Assembly: GCA_021791755.1 (NCBI GenBank) | Contig: JAJYWA010000005.1 | Span: 1-55,005 of the forward strand | DNA from: Actinomycetes bacterium | Lineage (GTDB): Bacteria > Actinomycetota > Acidimicrobiia > Acidimicrobiales > JAJZXF01 | Reading direction: 5' to 3' | Length of the DNA stretch: 55,005 bases | In this document: positions 51,885 to 55,005 of the stretch, piece by piece | Layout of the letters: each line of letters starts with the position of its first letter | Numbering within the stretch: position 1 is the stretch's first letter | Made by a program: the position numbers and the translations under genes | Notes under the pieces: model-generated | Database searches by the model: none | Seen by the model: only the letters and a program-made list of their open reading frames with translations | What the model was told of the DNA's origin: nothing

Positions 51885-52979
51885 ATGCACCTAGCCGTGC
51901 ACCTGGTCATCCTCGCGGGAGCGACCCTGGCTGGCGTCCTGGCCTTAGAGCTCGTAGCTGTAGCGTTGCGGCGCGCCATTCCGCAGGCCGGCGCCACACT
52001 GGAGCGCTCCCTCATTTCGCGCGGACGCGGTCCATCGAGGTTGATCGTCGCAGTAGCCGCGTTCGCGATCGCGCTAGCAAACGTGAGCCTGAGCGCCCGG
52101 GTGGACCGGGATGTCTCACACGTCACGGTGATCGCGATGACGGCTGCGATCGCCTGGCTGCTCATAAGGTTGACATACGTCGTCGAGGATGTCCTACTCG
52201 ATCGCTACAGGCTCGACAGCGCAGATAACCTCCGGTCGCGAAGGATTCATACCCAAGTTCAAGTTCTACGCCGCGTCACAGTCGCCGCGGTCATCGTGGT
52301 CGCCTTCGCTATCATGCTGCTCAGCTTTTCTCGAGTCCGGGCTGCTGGCGCGGGCCTCCTTGCCTCGGCAGGCCTCGTGGGCATCTTTGCCGGGTTCGCG
52401 GCAAAGCCTGTCACTACAAACCTGATAGCCGGGGTCCAGATCGCGATCACACAGCCAATTCGCGTCGACGACGTCGTCGTGATCGACGGCCACTGGGGAC
52501 GTGTCGAGGAGATCAGCCTCACCAACGTGATAGTCAGGATCTGGGACATGCGGCATCTGGTGCTTCCAATCTCCTACCTGGTCTCCAACCCATTCGAGAA
52601 CTGGACTCGCGACAGCGCCGCGATACTTGGTTGGGTGCACCTGGAAGTCGACTACAGCGCCCCTGTTGCCGAGGTGCGCGGTGAGCTACACAACATCCTG
52701 AGAAGCTCACCCGAATGGGACGGCGTCACGTGGAACCTCCAGGTGACCGGAGCCACCCCATCAACACTCCAGCTACGGGCCTTGATGAGCGCCCCCGACA
52801 GCACTGCCAGCTGGAACCTCCAGTGCAAGGTCCGGGAAGAGCTCATATCTTTCCTCAAGTCCCAGCACCCTTACGCTCTGCCGCGTATCCGCGCTGAGAT
52901 CGACACCCCACACCAGCCAGACCAGCCATCGAGCTCTTCGCACCCGAGTCCTCCGGGTGACGCTGATCTGGGTCAATAG
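51885..52979 (+). CDS. MscS-family mechanosensitive channel
   Basis: 364 aa. About five hydrophobic helices (residues 5-30, 50-70, 80-100, 130-150, 160-185). The pore-lining TM3 region has LLASAGLVGIFAGFAAKPVTTNLIAGVQIA, and the beta domain has IRVDDVVVIDGHWGRVEEISLTNVIVRIWDMRHLVLPISYLVSNPFENWTR. Releases solutes on osmotic downshock. It is shorter than multi-TM MscS relatives; the Pro/Ser-rich C-terminal tail (about 35 residues) is not conserved. Monocistronic by position. Confidence 0.88.
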   Translation: MHLAVHLVILAGATLAGVLALELVAVALRRAIPQAGATLERSLISRGRGPSRLIVAVAAFAIALANVSLSARVDRDVSHVTVIAMTAAIAWLLIRLTYVVEDVLLDRYRLDSADNLRSRRIHTQVQVLRRVTVAAVIVVAFAIMLLSFSRVRAAGAGLLASAGLVGIFAGFAAKPVTTNLIAGVQIAITQPIRVDDVVVIDGHWGRVEEISLTNVIVRIWDMRHLVLPISYLVSNPFENWTRDSAAILGWVHLEVDYSAPVAEVRGELHNILRSSPEWDGVTWNLQVTGATPSTLQLRALMSAPDSTASWNLQCKVREELISFLKSQHPYALPRIRAEIDTPHQPDQPSSSSHPSPPGDADLGQ

Positions 52980-52999
52980 GTGAAAGTCAATAGGTGAAA
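52972..52999. repeat. 14-bp perfect tandem duplication at the MscS gene end
   Basis: GTCAATAGGTGAAA at 52972-52985 and 52986-52999. The first copy contains the TAG stop codon of the channel gene. Confidence 0.95.
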
Positions 53000-53027
53000 A
53001 AACCAGAGATCCACCATTCACCCAGCG

Positions 53028-55005
53028 CTACGGAGTCGGCGCGGAGACATCCAGCCCGACAGCGTCCACCTGCTCGGACGGATGGCCGGCCTGTTCAAGA
53101 TCGTCGTGTAGACGATGAAGATGGGAAGGCCACCAGTTCCACTTGCCGAGCAGGACCACGATGGATGGGACGAGCAGCGAGCGAACCAGGAAGGTGTCCA
53201 GCAGGATGCCTGTCGCAAGGCCTATGCCGATCTCACGTATCGAGCCGGTCGTCGCTATGGTGAGCACGACGAACGTACCTGCGAGTATCAACCCAGCCGA
53301 TGTCACCGTCGACCCCGTGGACCCCACTGCGCGCCGGACCGCAACCGGCAGCGACGCGGTGTGGGCCTCCTCCCGTATACGGCTCATTACCAGGATGTTG
53401 TAGTCCTCCCCCAGAGCCATGAGGAAGATGAACATGAAGAACGGGAGGATGAAGTTGATGCCACTGTGCCCCCCGATGACGACAAAAGCCAGCACCGCCA
53501 GGCCAAGCGCGGCCAGGTACGACAGGCCGACGCTCACGATCAGGTAGAGCGGGGCGATGAGACTGCGAAGCAGCAGGATCAGCAACAAGAAGATCACAAA
53601 CAAGACGACGGGGATGATGTGAAGAAGGTCCGATCCCGAGATCGAGCTGACGTCGTAGAGCGCCGCTGCCTCTCCAGCAACACCGCTCGCGACGGCTCCA
53701 ATCCCAGCGCCGACGTGCGACACGGCTCTTCGAACCAGGGGAATTGACCGCATTGCCGCGTTGGAGGTTGGCGCACCAGCAGAGAGCGCCGTATAGAACT
53801 GGAGGGTCTTCCCGTTCGGCGAAATGAAAGATGCCGCGGCCCTATATGCCTGGTAGGCAGCTCGAGGGATCACCACGCCTGGAGGTTCAAGCACAGGCAG
53901 CCGCCCCAGTGATCCGAGATGCTGGTGCAGCGCCACCAGCAAATCAGCAGGGATAGGCCTCCCGTTGGGATCCAGCGGTCCGACTACAGCCTGGAAGACC
54001 CGCTCGGACGACAGGCTCCTGGTCGCATTGACCAGCACGGCCGGTTCCCGCCAGACAGAGGTCTTCAGCCTGAACAGCACATTGGTCGGGTTGATGTCTG
54101 CAGCAGCGAAGTGCTTGGCGATGACGGCTGCTCCCATTGCGGAGTCACTGCCAGTGGGCGCTGTTGTGGCGCTGTTGAAGCCCGACGGGGCATAGGCCAG
54201 GTTGAAGAGCGCGAGGCATCCGAACAAGAAAGCTCCCACCGCAAGGGTCGCGACCGGCCGCCCGACCGCCCGACCTGCGATGCGTCCCCATAACCCTTCC
54301 CGATGCGTGCCCTCCGATGGCACTCGCGACCAGAAGACCGCACGACCAAATATTGCCAGAAGCGCTGGCAGGAGGGTCAGATCCACCAGGAGGACAATGG
54401 CTATCCCGATCGCCAAGCCGGGACCGAGCCCACGGTAGAGACCGAACGAAGCGAGCAACAGGGACACGAACGCCAGGATCACGGTTGATCCGGAGAACAC
54501 GATAGATTCGCCGACTCTCGTAAGCGCCTTTGTGACAGCGGGCCGGGGAGCAAGGCCCCCGCCCATCTCCTCGCGAAGCCTGAAGATGAGGAACAGCCCG
54601 TAATCCGTGCCCGCGCCGAGCATGAGAACTATCAGCATGAACTGCGTAAAGCTCGAGACCTCGACACCAGCTTTGGCCGCCTCCGCTATGACCGGCCCGG
54701 CGACAACAAGGGCCAGCGCTGCGGGGAGCAGCGTGATGAAGGGAGCCAGCAACCCCCGAAAGACGATCAGGAGAAGCACGATTATGAAAAGGATGGAGAG
54801 CATCTCGGTCAGCTTCTGCTGCTTCGAGGTGCTTGAATTCGTGTCCACGGCGATGGGGAGCTGGCCGGTGAAGTGAGCTTGGAGCGATCCCGAGATCGTC
54901 TCGCGCGAAAGGACCGAACGCACTTCGGTCACCACCTTACGGCCCTTGCTTGCGTCGACCGCACCGACGGAGGTCTCCACAAGTGCCCTACGCGCTTCAC
55001 CATCG
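53028..55005 (-). CDS. MmpL/RND-superfamily exporter, 5' end outside the window
   Basis: At least 659 residues; the frame continues past the window edge (DGEARRALVETSVGAVD precedes the GTG at 54980), so the first TM helix and part of the first periplasmic domain are missing. Visible: the first TM bundle (LSILFIIVLLLIVFRGLLAPFI, LMLGAGTDYGLFLIFRLREEM with the GxxxDY motif, STVILAFVSLLLASFGLYRGLG), a second extracellular domain, and the second bundle (LLHIIPVVLFVIFLLLILLLRS, LMALGEDYNILVMSRIREE, TSAGLILAGTFVVL). MmpL/YdfJ proteins export lipids or toxic compounds using the proton gradient; in mycobacteria some act with LppX/LprG-type lipoproteins. Cytoplasmic C-tail about 40 residues. Confidence 0.9.
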   Translation of the reverse strand, partial: DGEARRALVETSVGAVDASKGRKVVTEVRSVLSRETISGSLQAHFTGQLPIAVDTNSSTSKQQKLTEMLSILFIIVLLLIVFRGLLAPFITLLPAALALVVAGPVIAEAAKAGVEVSSFTQFMLIVLMLGAGTDYGLFLIFRLREEMGGGLAPRPAVTKALTRVGESIVFSGSTVILAFVSLLLASFGLYRGLGPGLAIGIAIVLLVDLTLLPALLAIFGRAVFWSRVPSEGTHREGLWGRIAGRAVGRPVATLAVGAFLFGCLALFNLAYAPSGFNSATTAPTGSDSAMGAAVIAKHFAAADINPTNVLFRLKTSVWREPAVLVNATRSLSSERVFQAVVGPLDPNGRPIPADLLVALHQHLGSLGRLPVLEPPGVVIPRAAYQAYRAAASFISPNGKTLQFYTALSAGAPTSNAAMRSIPLVRRAVSHVGAGIGAVASGVAGEAAALYDVSSISGSDLLHIIPVVLFVIFLLLILLLRSLIAPLYLIVSVGLSYLAALGLAVLAFVVIGGHSGINFILPFFMFIFLMALGEDYNILVMSRIREEAHTASLPVAVRRAVGSTGSTVTSAGLILAGTFVVLTIATTGSIREIGIGLATGILLDTFLVRSLLVPSIVVLLGKWNWWPSHLHRLHDDLEQAGHPSEQVDAVGLDVSAPTP

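Noticed and set aside
51857-52228. 123-codon plus-strand frame at the start of the MscS gene
   Set aside because: Shifted-frame shadow of the channel gene, whose TM3 and beta-domain motifs are clear.

Overview
The window reads as chromosome of a high-GC actinobacterium. The best guess is the class Acidimicrobiia. Reasons: the actinobacterial order hpf-secA-prfB-ftsEX, a tRNA-rpmG-tRNA-secE-nusG-rplKA-rplJL block, an MptB-type mannosyltransferase, an MmpL-type exporter, frequent GTG/TTG starts, and secreted GYWLV-repeat, redoxin and PilX-like proteins of the kind seen in that class. Taxonomy is inference; no rRNA lies in the window. No insertion sequence, integrase, phage gene or CRISPR array was seen.

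Layout. 1-8.7 kb: the end of a secreted beta-propeller-like protein (minus strand), then hpf, secA, prfB, ftsE, ftsX and an isobutyryl-CoA-mutase-like catalytic subunit (plus strand). 8.8-14.3 kb: a minus-strand translation/secretion block read as tRNA-Thr, tRNA-Met, rpmG, tRNA-Trp, secE, nusG, rplK, rplA, rplJ, rplL. rpoB/rpoC do not follow rplL; a hexapeptide acyltransferase does. 14.4-24.6 kb: a GNAT acetyltransferase, an MptB-like mannosyltransferase, two tandemly duplicated zinc-ribbon membrane proteins, a redoxin gene without a start, a methyltransferase, a lipoprotein propeller, an ECF sigma factor with a repeat-bearing membrane partner, and a cytochrome P450. 24.9-31.4 kb: a DMT permease, RNase HII, two small conserved proteins, an RpiB-like isomerase and a GH38 alpha-mannosidase.

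31.5-43.4 kb is the accessory heart of the window. It holds five divergent exported proteins with a shared LppX/LprG-like C-terminal pattern, a second lipoprotein propeller, another lipoprotein, and a protein with two blue-copper (cupredoxin) domains. The cupredoxin gene abuts a lipoprotein in which the LppX-like domain is fused to a right-handed beta-helix. 44.0-50.0 kb has two very large pilin-like genes: a 1141-aa PilX-like protein with hydrophobic insertions, and a prepilin carrying a LamG-type lectin domain interrupted by about 196 residues of acidic and DYSWAD-repeat sequence. The window closes with a conserved hypothetical, an MscS channel and a partial MmpL/RND exporter.

How it may work together (inference): much of the accessory half concerns the cell envelope. 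Mannosylation (MptB), mannoside trimming (GH38), lipid-binding lipoproteins, an MmpL exporter, surface propellers and decorated pili would fit a specialised surface. Many short tandem duplications (9-33 bp), several at gene ends, suggest a slippage-prone chromosome. The least familiar material is the lipoprotein/cupredoxin/beta-helix array and the DYSWAD LamG pilin.
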